Positions 17,317 through 26,743 of a DNA stretch of 64,000 nt are shown here, one piece after another. Position 1 is the first letter of the stretch, and each line of letters begins with the position of its first letter. Source of the DNA: Arcticibacter svalbardensis MN12-7 (lineage in GTDB: Bacteria > Bacteroidota > Bacteroidia > Sphingobacteriales > Sphingobacteriaceae); contig NZ_AQPN01000085.1 of NCBI RefSeq assembly GCF_000403135.1, positions 1-64,000 of the forward strand, in the 5' to 3' direction. The notes below the pieces were generated by a model. The model worked only from the letters and a program-made list of their open reading frames with translations. It had not been told where the DNA came from and made no database searches. Position numbers and translations under genes: made by a program.

Positions 17317-17387
17317 GTCACCCAAGCCTTGAATCAGTATATGATTCCTCTTAAAACAGTGCTTTTGAAGCTTAATTACTAACTCTA

Positions 17388-18080
17388 ATGAAGAAAATTT
17401 TATTGGTAGAGGATGATCCTAACCTTGGAATGCTATTACAGGATTACCTGGAACTGAAGGGAAAATACGAAGTAAAACTCGCAAAAGATGGCGAAGAAGG
17501 ACTTACCTTTTTTAACAAAGAGAGCTTCGACTTATGCATCCTTGACATCATGATGCCTAAAAAAGATGGGTTTTCTTTAGGAAAAGATATTAGAAAATCT
17601 AACCCGCTGATTCCGATCATATTTGCTACTGCAAAGGCGATGATTGAGGATAAATCGGAAGCTTTTTCACTTGGTGGCGATGATTACATTACCAAACCAT
17701 TTCGGATTGAAGAGCTGCTTTTACGGATCAATGCGCTACTTAAAAGGGTGGCTAACCAAAACAGTTCATCCACGACGACTCCTGATAGATTTGAAATAGG
17801 CCAGTATTATTTTGATTATACCTCACAGTCGATCAAAAAGGATGATTTAATTCAAAAGTTGTCAACTAAAGAAGGCGAATTGCTCCGCCTACTTTGCCTC
17901 AAAAAGAATAATGTACTCACTCGTGAAGAGGCGCTATTGAGCATCTGGCATGATGACAACTACTTTAATGGCCGCAGCATGGACGTTTTTTTAAGTAAAC
18001 TGAGGAAATATTTGAGAGATGATCCTGCTGTTGAAATTATTAACGTTCATGGAAAAGGGTATAAACTGATTGTGAATTAA
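17388..18080 (+). CDS. OmpR-family response regulator
   Basis: A 230-residue regulator with a receiver domain (1-120; acidic E8-D9-D10, phosphoacceptor D53, T81, K103) and a C-terminal winged-helix DNA-binding domain (about 135-228, with the REEALLSIWHDDNYFNGRSMDVFLSKLRKYL recognition region). It pairs with the kinase immediately upstream and probably shares its mRNA. Targets are not known; the SusC/SusD/GH30 locus is convergent and nearby, but that does not prove control. Confidence 0.93.
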   Translation: MKKILLVEDDPNLGMLLQDYLELKGKYEVKLAKDGEEGLTFFNKESFDLCILDIMMPKKDGFSLGKDIRKSNPLIPIIFATAKAMIEDKSEAFSLGGDDYITKPFRIEELLLRINALLKRVANQNSSSTTTPDRFEIGQYYFDYTSQSIKKDDLIQKLSTKEGELLRLLCLKKNNVLTREEALLSIWHDDNYFNGRSMDVFLSKLRKYLRDDPAVEIINVHGKGYKLIVN

Positions 18081-18143
18081 TACCGGAGAACTTCAGGACG
18101 CTGAACTATCCTATAATTAATGTGCTGATGGAATGGGGTAAGC

Positions 18144-19547
18144 TTATCGTTTCTGCCCCTGTCCGGCAATCCAAAGATAATAGGGAAGTTTTTCTTCTGA
18201 CATATTCAGCACTACGACCACAATTTTCCCATCCGGATTGATGAAAGCGGTGGTTTGAAGATTAACTCTGCTTGAAGAACTAACGATGCGTTTAGCGCCG
18301 GGTTGCAGGAATTTGGAGAAATGTCCCAGATAATAATAGCTGTTGGTATAAATTAAATTGCCGGTTTTTAGGTTTGCATGTATGGGTGCAAAACAAAAAT
18401 TACCAACATGATTGGGGCCGCCATTTTCATCAAGTAAAATATTCCAGTCGGTCCAGCCAGTTGTACCACTATTAAAATCATTTACCAGAGAATTTCCGTA
18501 ACGCTCTCCTAAACGCCAGTTATTGACATCATCGAGACTGAACTTTTCTACGCACCCTTCTGTGAACATCAGATTTTTATCAGGGAATGCTTCGTGAACC
18601 CGTTTTACGTTCTCAAAGTTCATAGCTGTGCCTGTCCATGTTTCATACCAATGGAACCCTATTCCCCAAACGTATTTGGCGGCTTCCGGATCATTTAAAA
18701 TTGTGCTGGCGCGTTGATAAACCTGATCACGGTTATGATCCCATGCGATTAGCTTTTTAGCACTCAGCCCCTGCTTTTTTAATGTTGGTCCCAGGTAGTT
18801 TTTAATAAAGTCCCGTTCTTCTTCAGCAGTAAAAACACATGATTCCCATGTTTGTGTAGCCATAGGCTCGTTCTGTACAGAGAGACCCCAGATAGGAATG
18901 CCATCTGCCTCATAGGCTTTGATAAATTTACCATAGTAATTAGCCCAGGGTTGCATAAAATCCGGTTTCAACTTGCCGCCTTTCAGCATATCGTTGTTCG
19001 TCTTCATCCATGCTGGTGGACTCCATGGTGTAACAAATAGGTTGAGCTTTCCGTTTGTTGCCTTTTGGATTTCTTTAATTAAGGGGATCTTAAACTTTTT
19101 GTCGTGACTGATATTAAACGTTTTAAGATCCTTATCGTTATCGGCAACATAAGTATAACTGTCACTTGAAAAGTCGCAGCTATTGATGTTTGTACGGCCT
19201 AGTGTGTAACCAATGCCTTTCTCTTTATCATAATAAGCAGTAAGTAGTTCCTGTTGTTTTTCTTTAGAGAGTTTGGCAAATACTTCAGCAGATGCATCGG
19301 TAATAGCCCCTCCTATGCCTAAGATAGACTGAAAGGTTTTAGTAGGATCCACAAAGATGATCAGTTGAGTTTCCAAAGGTTGTTTCATTTCCTTAAAATG
19401 AAGGGTACCCGTTGGAGAAAGGTGTAACTCTGTATTTTTTGCAGTAGTGTAAACGGTGATATCTTTATTGTTTGGCTGTCCTATGGTGGCCATTGGACTA
19501 GCAAAAAAGGAGATTAAGAGTAAAGAAGTAGTAAGGAGGTGTTTCAT
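18144..19547 (-). CDS. Glycoside hydrolase family 30 enzyme
   Basis: A secreted (beta/alpha)8 hydrolase of family GH30, whose members cleave beta-1,6-glucan, glucosylceramide or xylan with retention. I chose the start MKHLLTTSLLL (467 residues) because it gives a clean signal peptide; an ATG 24 nt earlier is open too. In the longer form the acid/base is E235 in VQNEP and the nucleophile E338 in FTEG; GGAITDASAE and FVTPWSPPAWMKTN are family hallmarks. It is the last gene of a SusC-SusD-GH30 unit, so it likely digests the glycan that the pair imports. Confidence 0.92.
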   Translation of the reverse strand: MKHLLTTSLLLISFFASPMATIGQPNNKDITVYTTAKNTELHLSPTGTLHFKEMKQPLETQLIIFVDPTKTFQSILGIGGAITDASAEVFAKLSKEKQQELLTAYYDKEKGIGYTLGRTNINSCDFSSDSYTYVADNDKDLKTFNISHDKKFKIPLIKEIQKATNGKLNLFVTPWSPPAWMKTNNDMLKGGKLKPDFMQPWANYYGKFIKAYEADGIPIWGLSVQNEPMATQTWESCVFTAEEERDFIKNYLGPTLKKQGLSAKKLIAWDHNRDQVYQRASTILNDPEAAKYVWGIGFHWYETWTGTAMNFENVKRVHEAFPDKNLMFTEGCVEKFSLDDVNNWRLGERYGNSLVNDFNSGTTGWTDWNILLDENGGPNHVGNFCFAPIHANLKTGNLIYTNSYYYLGHFSKFLQPGAKRIVSSSSRVNLQTTAFINPDGKIVVVVLNMSEEKLPYYLWIAGQGQKR

Positions 19548-19582
19548 AAAAACAGGATAATGGGGATTCAACTAATATCAAA

Positions 19583-19621
19583 ATAGCTATAGAATGGCCT
19601 ATTAAGCCATTCTATAGCTAT
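19583..19621 (-). terminator. Intercistronic hairpin between susD-like and GH30 genes
   Basis: The arms ATAGCTATAGAATGGC (19583-19598) and GCCATTCTATAGCTAT (19606-19621) are exact complements (16 bp) with a 7-nt loop. It starts 7 nt after the SusD-like stop and lies 36 nt before the chosen GH30 start. On the minus strand only about four T residues follow, so it may attenuate or protect the upstream message rather than end transcription fully. Confidence 0.7.
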
Positions 19622-19627
19622 ATAGAC

Positions 19628-21169
19628 TTAATAACCAGGATTTTGAGCTAACCCACCAGTTACTACGTCATTATTGGGAATCGGAAGAAGTTCATGTTTG
19701 CCTTTTACGAAACCTAGTGGACCGAGTTCCTGCACGGCAAGATCCCATCTTACAAGATCCAGGTAACGGAAACCTTCGAAGGCCAGTTCTAATTGGCGTT
19801 CTTTTACGATAGCCGTAAAGAGGGTATTGCCAGTAAGACCAGTTAAAACCGGCATAGAACGATGGGTTCTTAAGTTATTCAGATAACCCAGACCTTTGGC
19901 TTCTGAAACTCCACCTCCACGATAATTTGCTTCAGCAGCCATTAAAACGACATCGGCATAGCGTAAAAACCTCCAGTTGGTACCATAATTTAATTCTTGT
20001 ACAGCACCTGCAGAAGTACTGGACTGTGTAGCGAATGATCCATACTTGCGTTGAAAGCAGCCATCAAAGTCATAGACACCTGAGGCAGGAAATTTGCCAC
20101 CGGCAGCGATTAATTCATCTCTGGACATGATAGTTTGTCCTCTTCTCACTACATCGCCTGCAGCTACAAATGCATTATATAATTTTTGTTTAGCCAGGTT
20201 CATTCCCCAGCCTCCAAGTAAGGAATCACCGGGAGCCATTACGTAACCTGCATCAGAACGTGGTCCCCATAGTTGTACGTGGATATTACTTTCTGGTGTG
20301 TTACTCCATGGAAAATTACCATAATCATAACCGGAAGTATTGGAATAAGAGATTTCGAATAAGGATTCAGATCCAAATTCACCAGCTTTTGAGAAAGCAG
20401 CACCAACAGATGATGCCAGCTGATATTCATTGGAATTGATAACGTTTTCAAACTGAGCAGCAGATTCTGCCCATTTCTTTTCGTATAAGTACACTTTTCC
20501 TAATAAAGCTTGCGCGGCACCTTTGGAAGCTCTGAACTTATCTGCTTTGGAATATGCACTTTTTAAAGGAAGCCCTTCGATTGCTTCTTTCAGGTCACTT
20601 TCAATTAAAGCATATACATCAGCTTTTGGAGTTCTTCCAATAGAGGTATAACTTGCAGGATCAATATCAGTTGTTACCAATGGAACATCTCCCCATAAGC
20701 TAACTAAATCGAAATAATTATACGCCCTCAGGAATTTTGCTTCTGCAATAACTCTTTTACGAATATCCGTATCAGCAGACACTTTCACAATGATCTTGTT
20801 TGCACGATACACAGCAGTATAACATTTTTGCCAGGCTGCTGATACTTTATCATTCAGTGGAGTCGTGGTGTATTTATCCAGATCCTGGTAACCGGGCTGA
20901 TCACCTGTATTTGCTCCACCGGCATTACTTTCGTCTGATGGCATGATTTTGAGCATCAGCATGCTGGTCCAGCCACCATTCCAAAAATCGGATTGCATAA
21001 TGTCATAGACCGCAATAATGGCCAGATTTGCATCTGCATCCGTTTTATAAAATTCGTCTTCGGTCAGCTTACCTTCAAGTGGCTGATCTAAAAAATCTTT
21101 ACTGCATCCTCCTATAGTAAGCATTATGACCATGCTTAATAGTATCGTTTTTATAGTTTGTTTCTTCAT
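19628..21169 (-). CDS. SusD/RagB family outer-membrane glycan-binding lipoprotein
   Basis: A 513-residue lipoprotein with Cys22 after TIGG, the usual CSKDFLDQPL start of SusD proteins, TPR-like helices through the SusD-like domain (EAKFLRAYNYFDLVSLWGDVPL, about 145-166) and the C-terminal RagB block LNNLRTHRSMP...IVKERQLELAFEGFRYLDLVRWD (about 425-485). SusD sits as a lid on SusC at the cell surface and captures oligosaccharides. It is 12 nt downstream of the SusC gene and cotranscribed with it. Confidence 0.96.
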   Translation of the reverse strand: MKKQTIKTILLSMVIMLTIGGCSKDFLDQPLEGKLTEDEFYKTDADANLAIIAVYDIMQSDFWNGGWTSMLMLKIMPSDESNAGGANTGDQPGYQDLDKYTTTPLNDKVSAAWQKCYTAVYRANKIIVKVSADTDIRKRVIAEAKFLRAYNYFDLVSLWGDVPLVTTDIDPASYTSIGRTPKADVYALIESDLKEAIEGLPLKSAYSKADKFRASKGAAQALLGKVYLYEKKWAESAAQFENVINSNEYQLASSVGAAFSKAGEFGSESLFEISYSNTSGYDYGNFPWSNTPESNIHVQLWGPRSDAGYVMAPGDSLLGGWGMNLAKQKLYNAFVAAGDVVRRGQTIMSRDELIAAGGKFPASGVYDFDGCFQRKYGSFATQSSTSAGAVQELNYGTNWRFLRYADVVLMAAEANYRGGGVSEAKGLGYLNNLRTHRSMPVLTGLTGNTLFTAIVKERQLELAFEGFRYLDLVRWDLAVQELGPLGFVKGKHELLPIPNNDVVTGGLAQNPGY

Positions 21170-21181
21170 GACTTCGATTTG

Positions 21182-24100
21182 TTAGAAATTAAAGGATACT
21201 CCAGCCAACACCTTCTTTGAAACAGGATATGCTCCTCGATCTATTCCTACACTGTTTCCTCCATTATTTCCACCTTCAGGATCCAGTCCTTTGTATTTAG
21301 TGAAAGTAAAAAAGTCGTCAAGGGATACATAGAAGCGGGCGTTCTTTACACTCAGTTTGCTAAGCAGTGTATTTGGCAAGGTGTAACCTAACTGCATTTG
21401 ACGAATACGAGCATACGATCCATCAAAAACCATCATGTCACTATTGTATACCCTTGCATCTGCATTGGGTGCAAACCAGGTATTTGTACTTCCATCTCCT
21501 GTCCAGCGGTCAGTGTAAAAGAATTCGGGTAAATTAGAGGTACGACGGTCATTACGGACAAAACCAAGAATAACATCGTTTCCCTTTGAACCCTGTAGAA
21601 ATGCAAGGAAATCAAAGCCTTTGTAACTTAAATTGATCCTTGCTCCATAAGTAAAGTCAGGTATCGCATCCCCAATGTAAGTTTGATCTGTTGGAGCAAT
21701 TACTTTATTACCGTCAACGTCTACAATTCTTGGATCTCCAGGTTTTGGATTATAGCCGGTAAGGCCGTTATCTGATATGTATTGATTTATATCCGCCTGA
21801 TTCTGGAAGATTCCGTCTGTTTTATAACCATAAAAATACCAGATAGGAAGTCCCTTTTCAAAGCGGGTAGCTTGCCATCCTGTTCCTACTCCAGCACCAA
21901 AAATTACGGGATACAAAGGATTCGTATAGGTTACCTCATTTTTAATTGGACTGATGTTACCCGCTATTTCGTATTTGAAGGCGTTAGTATTGGCATTATG
22001 GTAAGTAAGTTCAAACTCCCAGCCTTTATTAACCACATTACCGCTATTGACATCATTCAAGACGTTTCCAGCGAAATAGGGTGCAGAGCCATTGGTAATC
22101 AAATCCTTTGTTGTTTTCTTATACCAATCTGCGGAGAACACCAATTGACTATTGAAAAAATTCGCATCCAAACCTATATCCAGCTGTTCACTGGTTTCCC
22201 AAGTCAATGGTAAATTAGGAAGATTTGAAGGAGCAGCACCAAGAACAAAATTACCGTTGCCATCGGTATACTTTTGAGCTTGAGAAACAGATGCAGCCCA
22301 AGATCCACTACTAACATTAGATAAGCTACCATTTTGCCCCCAGCTTCCACGCAATTTCAGGTAATTGACAGTTTTGGAAATTCCGGAAGTATAGAAGTCC
22401 TCTTTGGAAATAACCCAACCAGCAGATACTGAAGGAAAAGTACCCCATTGATTATCTGTAAAAAACTTTGAAGATCCATCACGGCGTATGGTTGCGCCAA
22501 ATAAATACTTGTTTTTATAGTCATAATTCAAACGACTATAATACGAGAGCAAGGTTACTGTGCTATACTTTCCGTATAATTTAGCAAGCTTTTCAGGTGT
22601 ATCAGATACAAAATCAGGGTAAGCCCATTTATCTTCTTCTTTAAATATACCTGAATAACTACCGCCAACGTTATTATACAGGTTCTTTAGCGAAGAAGTA
22701 CCTACTAAAAATGTTAAATTATGGTCGCCAAATGACTTGGTATAATTAGCAAAATTTTCCCATTGCCAGTTAAAATAATTGGTCTGTGAATCAAATCCAT
22801 TTGCAGTAGAATTCAATTTTTCGCTTGAATACCAGGAGGTAGGATTCCAGCCATGAGTCCGAACGAAAGCCGCATCGATTCCAAACCTGGTAGTAAACTT
22901 AAGTCCTTTGAACAGATCTATGTCAGCAAATACATTTCCAACTAGCTTGTTCTGGTTAGTACGACTTTGCGTCTGCTGAATCAAAGCCAGTGGATTGCCA
23001 AATTCCCCCAATACATATTGTGAGATTCCATAATAATTACCATTTGCATCTTTCACCAATGGATTTCCTAATTTACTTTGCACAAAGGCAGGTAAATCGC
23101 CGGTATAAGTAACAGGAGTGAATGGATCCAATGACAACATGCTTCCTACTACAGATCCATACTCGGTATTTTCAGATAAACCATGGCTGGTAAAATTGGA
23201 ATAAGAAAGTCTTTCGCCTACGTTCAACCAGGATTTTACTTTGTTATCTGAATTAATTCGGAAAGTGTAACGGTCAAATTTTGACTTTTCTCCCCCAATA
23301 ATACCTTCCTGGGTGAAATAAGTGCCACTAATTAAATAAGTAGATTTATCTGAACCTCCACTAAAGTTAATCGTGTGGTGTTGCTGAGGAGCACTTTGGG
23401 TGACTTCGGCAATCCAGTCTGTACCATCGCCTATAGCTGCTGCATCTGCAACGCTTGGTCCTGTAAGATTACCTTCAGCAAGATATTGTTGATATTGAGG
23501 CGCATTCATCAGGGAAAGCTTACTTCCCAGTGATTGTTCGCCATACTGGAAGGTATAATTAGCAACAGGAGCCATTCCTAACTTTCCAGATTTGGTAGTG
23601 ATAATGATTACCCCATTTGCACCTTCGGCACCATAGATTGCTGCTGACGCAGCATCTTTCAATATTTCTATAGCGGCAATTTCTGATGGATCTATATATT
23701 CAATCCCTCCAGCTCTAACACCATCTATAATGTACAAAGGCTCCGATGCCCGGTTTGATCCGGTACCCCTTACGCGGATACTAATTCCAGCACCTGGTGA
23801 ACCTGAATTAGGCATAATATTTACACCAGCAGTTCTTCCCTGTAGTGCCTGATCGATTCTGCTGGATGAAACTGTTTTTAATTCTTCTGCACGGACAGAT
23901 GAAATAGCACCTGTTACGAGGCTTTTCTTTTGTGTACCGTAACCTACTACAATTACCTCATTGAGAGCACTGGTACTTTCCGAGAGGATAACATTTAATG
24001 GGGAACTGTTTGTTACGGTCAGGTTTTGAGTAAGCATGCCGATCTGGCTAAAAACGAGTACAGAACCAATGCGTGGAACGCCGATTCTGAAGTTACCGGA

Positions 24101-24277
24101 TGCATCGGAACTCGTAGCCTGACGGGATCCCTGTACGCTTATAGTAACTCCGGGTAATGGACTGCCATCACTTTTTAAAGTTACCTTTCCTGTTACCTCT
24201 ACTTGTTGTGCCCAAAGATTTAATGGGCACCACAGAAAGCAGGAAATGAAGAAAATCAATGTAATTCTTCCTTTCAT
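21182..24277 (-). CDS. SusC/RagA family TonB-dependent receptor
   Basis: A 1031-residue outer-membrane transporter. Signal peptide to about Ala24, a carboxypeptidase regulatory-like domain (about 26-100), the SusC signature NEVIVVGYG (106-114) at the start of the plug, the plug (to about 230) with GANGVIIITTKSGK, then a 22-strand barrel ending in an aromatic-terminated strand (KVLAGVSFNF). It imports a glycan fragment using TonB energy. First gene of the SusC-SusD-GH30 operon. No N-terminal FecR-interacting extension is seen, so it is probably not a sigma/anti-sigma transducer. Confidence 0.97.
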   Translation of the reverse strand: MKGRITLIFFISCFLWCPLNLWAQQVEVTGKVTLKSDGSPLPGVTISVQGSRQATSSDASGNFRIGVPRIGSVLVFSQIGMLTQNLTVTNSSPLNVILSESTSALNEVIVVGYGTQKKSLVTGAISSVRAEELKTVSSSRIDQALQGRTAGVNIMPNSGSPGAGISIRVRGTGSNRASEPLYIIDGVRAGGIEYIDPSEIAAIEILKDAASAAIYGAEGANGVIIITTKSGKLGMAPVANYTFQYGEQSLGSKLSLMNAPQYQQYLAEGNLTGPSVADAAAIGDGTDWIAEVTQSAPQQHHTINFSGGSDKSTYLISGTYFTQEGIIGGEKSKFDRYTFRINSDNKVKSWLNVGERLSYSNFTSHGLSENTEYGSVVGSMLSLDPFTPVTYTGDLPAFVQSKLGNPLVKDANGNYYGISQYVLGEFGNPLALIQQTQSRTNQNKLVGNVFADIDLFKGLKFTTRFGIDAAFVRTHGWNPTSWYSSEKLNSTANGFDSQTNYFNWQWENFANYTKSFGDHNLTFLVGTSSLKNLYNNVGGSYSGIFKEEDKWAYPDFVSDTPEKLAKLYGKYSTVTLLSYYSRLNYDYKNKYLFGATIRRDGSSKFFTDNQWGTFPSVSAGWVISKEDFYTSGISKTVNYLKLRGSWGQNGSLSNVSSGSWAASVSQAQKYTDGNGNFVLGAAPSNLPNLPLTWETSEQLDIGLDANFFNSQLVFSADWYKKTTKDLITNGSAPYFAGNVLNDVNSGNVVNKGWEFELTYHNANTNAFKYEIAGNISPIKNEVTYTNPLYPVIFGAGVGTGWQATRFEKGLPIWYFYGYKTDGIFQNQADINQYISDNGLTGYNPKPGDPRIVDVDGNKVIAPTDQTYIGDAIPDFTYGARINLSYKGFDFLAFLQGSKGNDVILGFVRNDRRTSNLPEFFYTDRWTGDGSTNTWFAPNADARVYNSDMMVFDGSYARIRQMQLGYTLPNTLLSKLSVKNARFYVSLDDFFTFTKYKGLDPEGGNNGGNSVGIDRGAYPVSKKVLAGVSFNF

Positions 24278-24337
24278 AAGAATGATTTTAATTAGTTTAT
24301 ATTGGTTTGATTTTTAGTTGCCTTGGTTGCAACAGAT

Positions 24338-24345
24338 CAAAAATA
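24338..24345 (-). promoter_or_regulatory. Putative -7 promoter element of the SusC-SusD-GH30 operon
   Basis: TATTTTTG on the minus strand fits TAnnTTTG, 60 nt upstream of the SusC-like start codon. A TTTG lies 14 nt upstream, shorter than the usual spacing. Confidence 0.5.
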
Positions 24346-24401
24346 GAGTAGTACTAGTTCAAATAACTATTTTTTACCCCTACAAAACCCATACAGACAA
24401 G

Positions 24402-24433
24402 GTATAAAAAGTGATTTAGATCATTTTTTATAC
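24402..24433. promoter_or_regulatory. Palindrome upstream of susC-like promoter
   Basis: GTATAAAAAGTGAT (24402-24415) and ATCATTTTTTATAC (24420-24433) are complementary except one G-T position, with spacer TTAG. It lies 57-88 nt upstream of the proposed -7 element, a usual place for an activator of a polysaccharide utilisation locus. No regulator gene is adjacent. Confidence 0.5.
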
Positions 24434-24672
24434 TACAACACCACTACAAAATCAAGAAACAGGTAATTTTCTTTTCATACAGCAAAAAAGAGGTCTTTTT
24501 TAGTGTATTAAAGTTTCTCAATTATGGACTTAATTATGCCTTTAAGTGTATTTAGACTATTTTTGATCTCTCTGGAAGAATATTTTATTTAAGGACATGA
24601 GAAATCATTTTCTCTACTATAAGCTGGTTTTCAGTTTTAATACCTCTACCTTCGTTAGATTATAATAAGTAC

Positions 24673-25791
24673 ATGAAAACTTCTCTTTTACACTGTTTGG
24701 CTTTTACGCTCCCCCTTTTAATTTTGTTAAGTTCCTGTTATAAAACATCAAAACTAGTAACGACTACACCCATTGATACCGTAAAAGAAGTTACGGATAC
24801 GGAGAATGATGAAAGCACTGTTTCTGCTGAAACTTTCAAAAATAAAGACTTTATACCGAATGAATTAGGACGTGTGATGGTTTTGGAATATCATTTAATT
24901 GGATCTCCGGAAGCACGTTGGAGAAGAACTCCTCAAAATTTAAAGAAAGACCTCCAATTACTGTATGATCATGATTATTATCCGGTAAGCGTACATGCCA
25001 TCGCATCAGGAGAATTGAATGTGCCAGCAGGAAAAACACCTTTTGCCTTAACATTTGATGACTCTAGTGCCGGTCAGTTCCGCTTTTTAGAAAAGAATGG
25101 CAAATTGGTAATAGATCCTGAATGTGCAGTAGGTATCGTGGAGAGCTTTAAAAAAGCACATCCTGATTTCCCCCTTACAGCTACTTTTTATGTATTGCCG
25201 GCTATAAAACCAACCCTTCGTCTCTTTGCACAGCCGGAATACAAACAACAGAAATTAGAATGGCTGCAGAAAAACGGTTATGAAATAGGTAATCATACCT
25301 GGTTTCATGCCCAGCTATCGAAGCTAAGTGATGAAGAGGCTCAAAAACATCTGGGCATGTTTGTAAAAGAAATGCGGGCCTTTCTTCCAGATTATGAACC
25401 TAAAAGTCTGGCCTTACCATTAGGCATGCACGCAAAGAACCGGGCGCTTGAGGTATCGGGTGAGTTTGAGGGAACGAAATACAAACATGAATCAGTAATG
25501 CTTGTCGGATCAGCTACTTCTGTATCCCCATATTCTAAAAGATTTGATGCTTTAGCAATTCAAAGGGTACAAGGAGGAGAGCATCAGGAAAACCCTGAAA
25601 ACTTCATGAATAGTCAGATTAAACATCAAACACGATTTGTAAGCGATGGCAATCCAAAAACTATATCTGCTCCCGAAGCGTTAAAAGAGGAACTTAATGT
25701 CCGTTTAATCAAAAAATACAAGGTTAACTGGATTAAAACACTACCTGAACAACATGAAAAAGATAGTACTTCTATTATTGCTAAGCGTTAG
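24673..25791 (+). CDS. Polysaccharide deacetylase family lipoprotein
   Basis: A 372-residue lipoprotein (Cys22 after LLSS) with a NodB-type deacetylase domain: TFDD at 127-130 supplies the catalytic and metal Asp, and H208/H212 in GNHTWFHAQLS the metal histidines. Such enzymes remove N- or O-acetyl groups from peptidoglycan, chitin-like or exopolysaccharide chains in the envelope. The substrate is unknown. Its 3' end overlaps the next gene by 38 nt in another frame. Confidence 0.88.
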   Translation: MKTSLLHCLAFTLPLLILLSSCYKTSKLVTTTPIDTVKEVTDTENDESTVSAETFKNKDFIPNELGRVMVLEYHLIGSPEARWRRTPQNLKKDLQLLYDHDYYPVSVHAIASGELNVPAGKTPFALTFDDSSAGQFRFLEKNGKLVIDPECAVGIVESFKKAHPDFPLTATFYVLPAIKPTLRLFAQPEYKQQKLEWLQKNGYEIGNHTWFHAQLSKLSDEEAQKHLGMFVKEMRAFLPDYEPKSLALPLGMHAKNRALEVSGEFEGTKYKHESVMLVGSATSVSPYSKRFDALAIQRVQGGEHQENPENFMNSQIKHQTRFVSDGNPKTISAPEALKEELNVRLIKKYKVNWIKTLPEQHEKDSTSIIAKR

Positions 25792-26731
25792 CACATTTGC
25801 TTTTGCTCAAACAGATACCCTTTCAATTACGCTTGAAAATGTCAAATACCCTTATCCTGTAAGCTTTATCAATTTGCAAACGGAGGGGCAGGACATCCGT
25901 ATGGCCTATATGGATGTGAAAGCACAAAATCCAAATGGTAAAAGCATCATTTTGTTCCATGGTAAGAACTTTGGTGGGTATTACTGGACGAATGTAATTA
26001 AAGCTTTGTCCGATAAAGGTTATCGCGTGATCGTTCCGGATCAGATAGGCTTTGGAAAATCATCCAAACCCTTTATACATTATAGCTTTCATTTGCTTGC
26101 ACGCTTTAATAAACAACTCCTGGATAGCTTGGGAATTTCGAAAACAGCTGTATTAGGGCACTCCATGGGAGGAATGCTGGCTACTCGTTTCGCCTTAATG
26201 TATCCTGGCGTAACCAGTAAACTACTCCTGGAAAACCCAATTGGATTAGAAGATTACAGGACGATTATACCCTATTCGAGCACAGAGGATCAGTATAAAA
26301 CTGAATTGAAAACAAGTGCGGCAAGTGTAAAGAAATATTACGAGTCTTCTTATTTCCCGGAATGGAAGCCTGAGTATGATTACCTCGTACAAATTGCTGC
26401 AGGTGTAACGAAAAGTGCTGATTTCCCAAGGTATGCAAAAGTGGCTGCAATGACCTTCACTATGATCTTTGAACAACCTGTCGTTTATGAATTTCCGCTA
26501 TTGAAAGTTCCAACTGTTCTGTTTATTGGAACCGCTGATAAAACGATTGTTGGAAAAGGAGCACTCTCTAAGGAAGATCAACAAAAATACGGGCAGTACA
26601 TTATCCTTGGTAAAACTATTGCAGCCAAGATAAAGGGTTCTAAACTGATTGAGTTTGCGAACGTAGGACACATTCCACATCTTCAGGTACCTGATGCTTT
26701 TTTGAAAGCACTGATCGCAAATGTAGATTAA
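25754..26731 (+). CDS. Alpha/beta hydrolase, exported
   Basis: A 325-residue alpha/beta hydrolase with a signal peptide (to about Ala18). The triad is S137 in GHSMGG, D262 in GTADKT and H306 in NVGHIPH; HGKNFGG (69-75) forms the oxyanion region. The ATG lies inside the preceding deacetylase gene, a 38-nt overlap, but the signal peptide starts exactly there, so I keep it. Likely an esterase or peptidase of the periplasm; substrate unknown. Confidence 0.9.
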   Translation: MKKIVLLLLLSVSTFAFAQTDTLSITLENVKYPYPVSFINLQTEGQDIRMAYMDVKAQNPNGKSIILFHGKNFGGYYWTNVIKALSDKGYRVIVPDQIGFGKSSKPFIHYSFHLLARFNKQLLDSLGISKTAVLGHSMGGMLATRFALMYPGVTSKLLLENPIGLEDYRTIIPYSSTEDQYKTELKTSAASVKKYYESSYFPEWKPEYDYLVQIAAGVTKSADFPRYAKVAAMTFTMIFEQPVVYEFPLLKVPTVLFIGTADKTIVGKGALSKEDQQKYGQYIILGKTIAAKIKGSKLIEFANVGHIPHLQVPDAFLKALIANVD

Positions 26732-26743
26732 ACACAGAGGGAT

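Larger units (their letters stand above)
24278..24672. other. Intergenic region, 395 bp, upstream of susC-like gene
   Basis: A divergent control region. It holds a minus-strand -7 element (24338-24345) and a 14-bp palindrome (24402-24433). Beyond that it is AT-rich with no ORF over 22 codons and no RNA gene I recognise. Confidence 0.6.

Noticed and set aside
17317-17387. Gap between kinase and regulator as a terminator site
   Set aside because: Only a 6-bp hairpin (GAATCA/TGATTC) without T-tract; it does not separate the two-component operon.
24481-24501. AAAAAAGA-GG-TCTTTTTT palindrome as a hairpin terminator
   Set aside because: The loop would be only two bases and there is no gene ending nearby.
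24597-24665. 22-codon ORF upstream of the deacetylase gene
   Set aside because: Short, no motif, AT-rich context; chance is enough to explain it.
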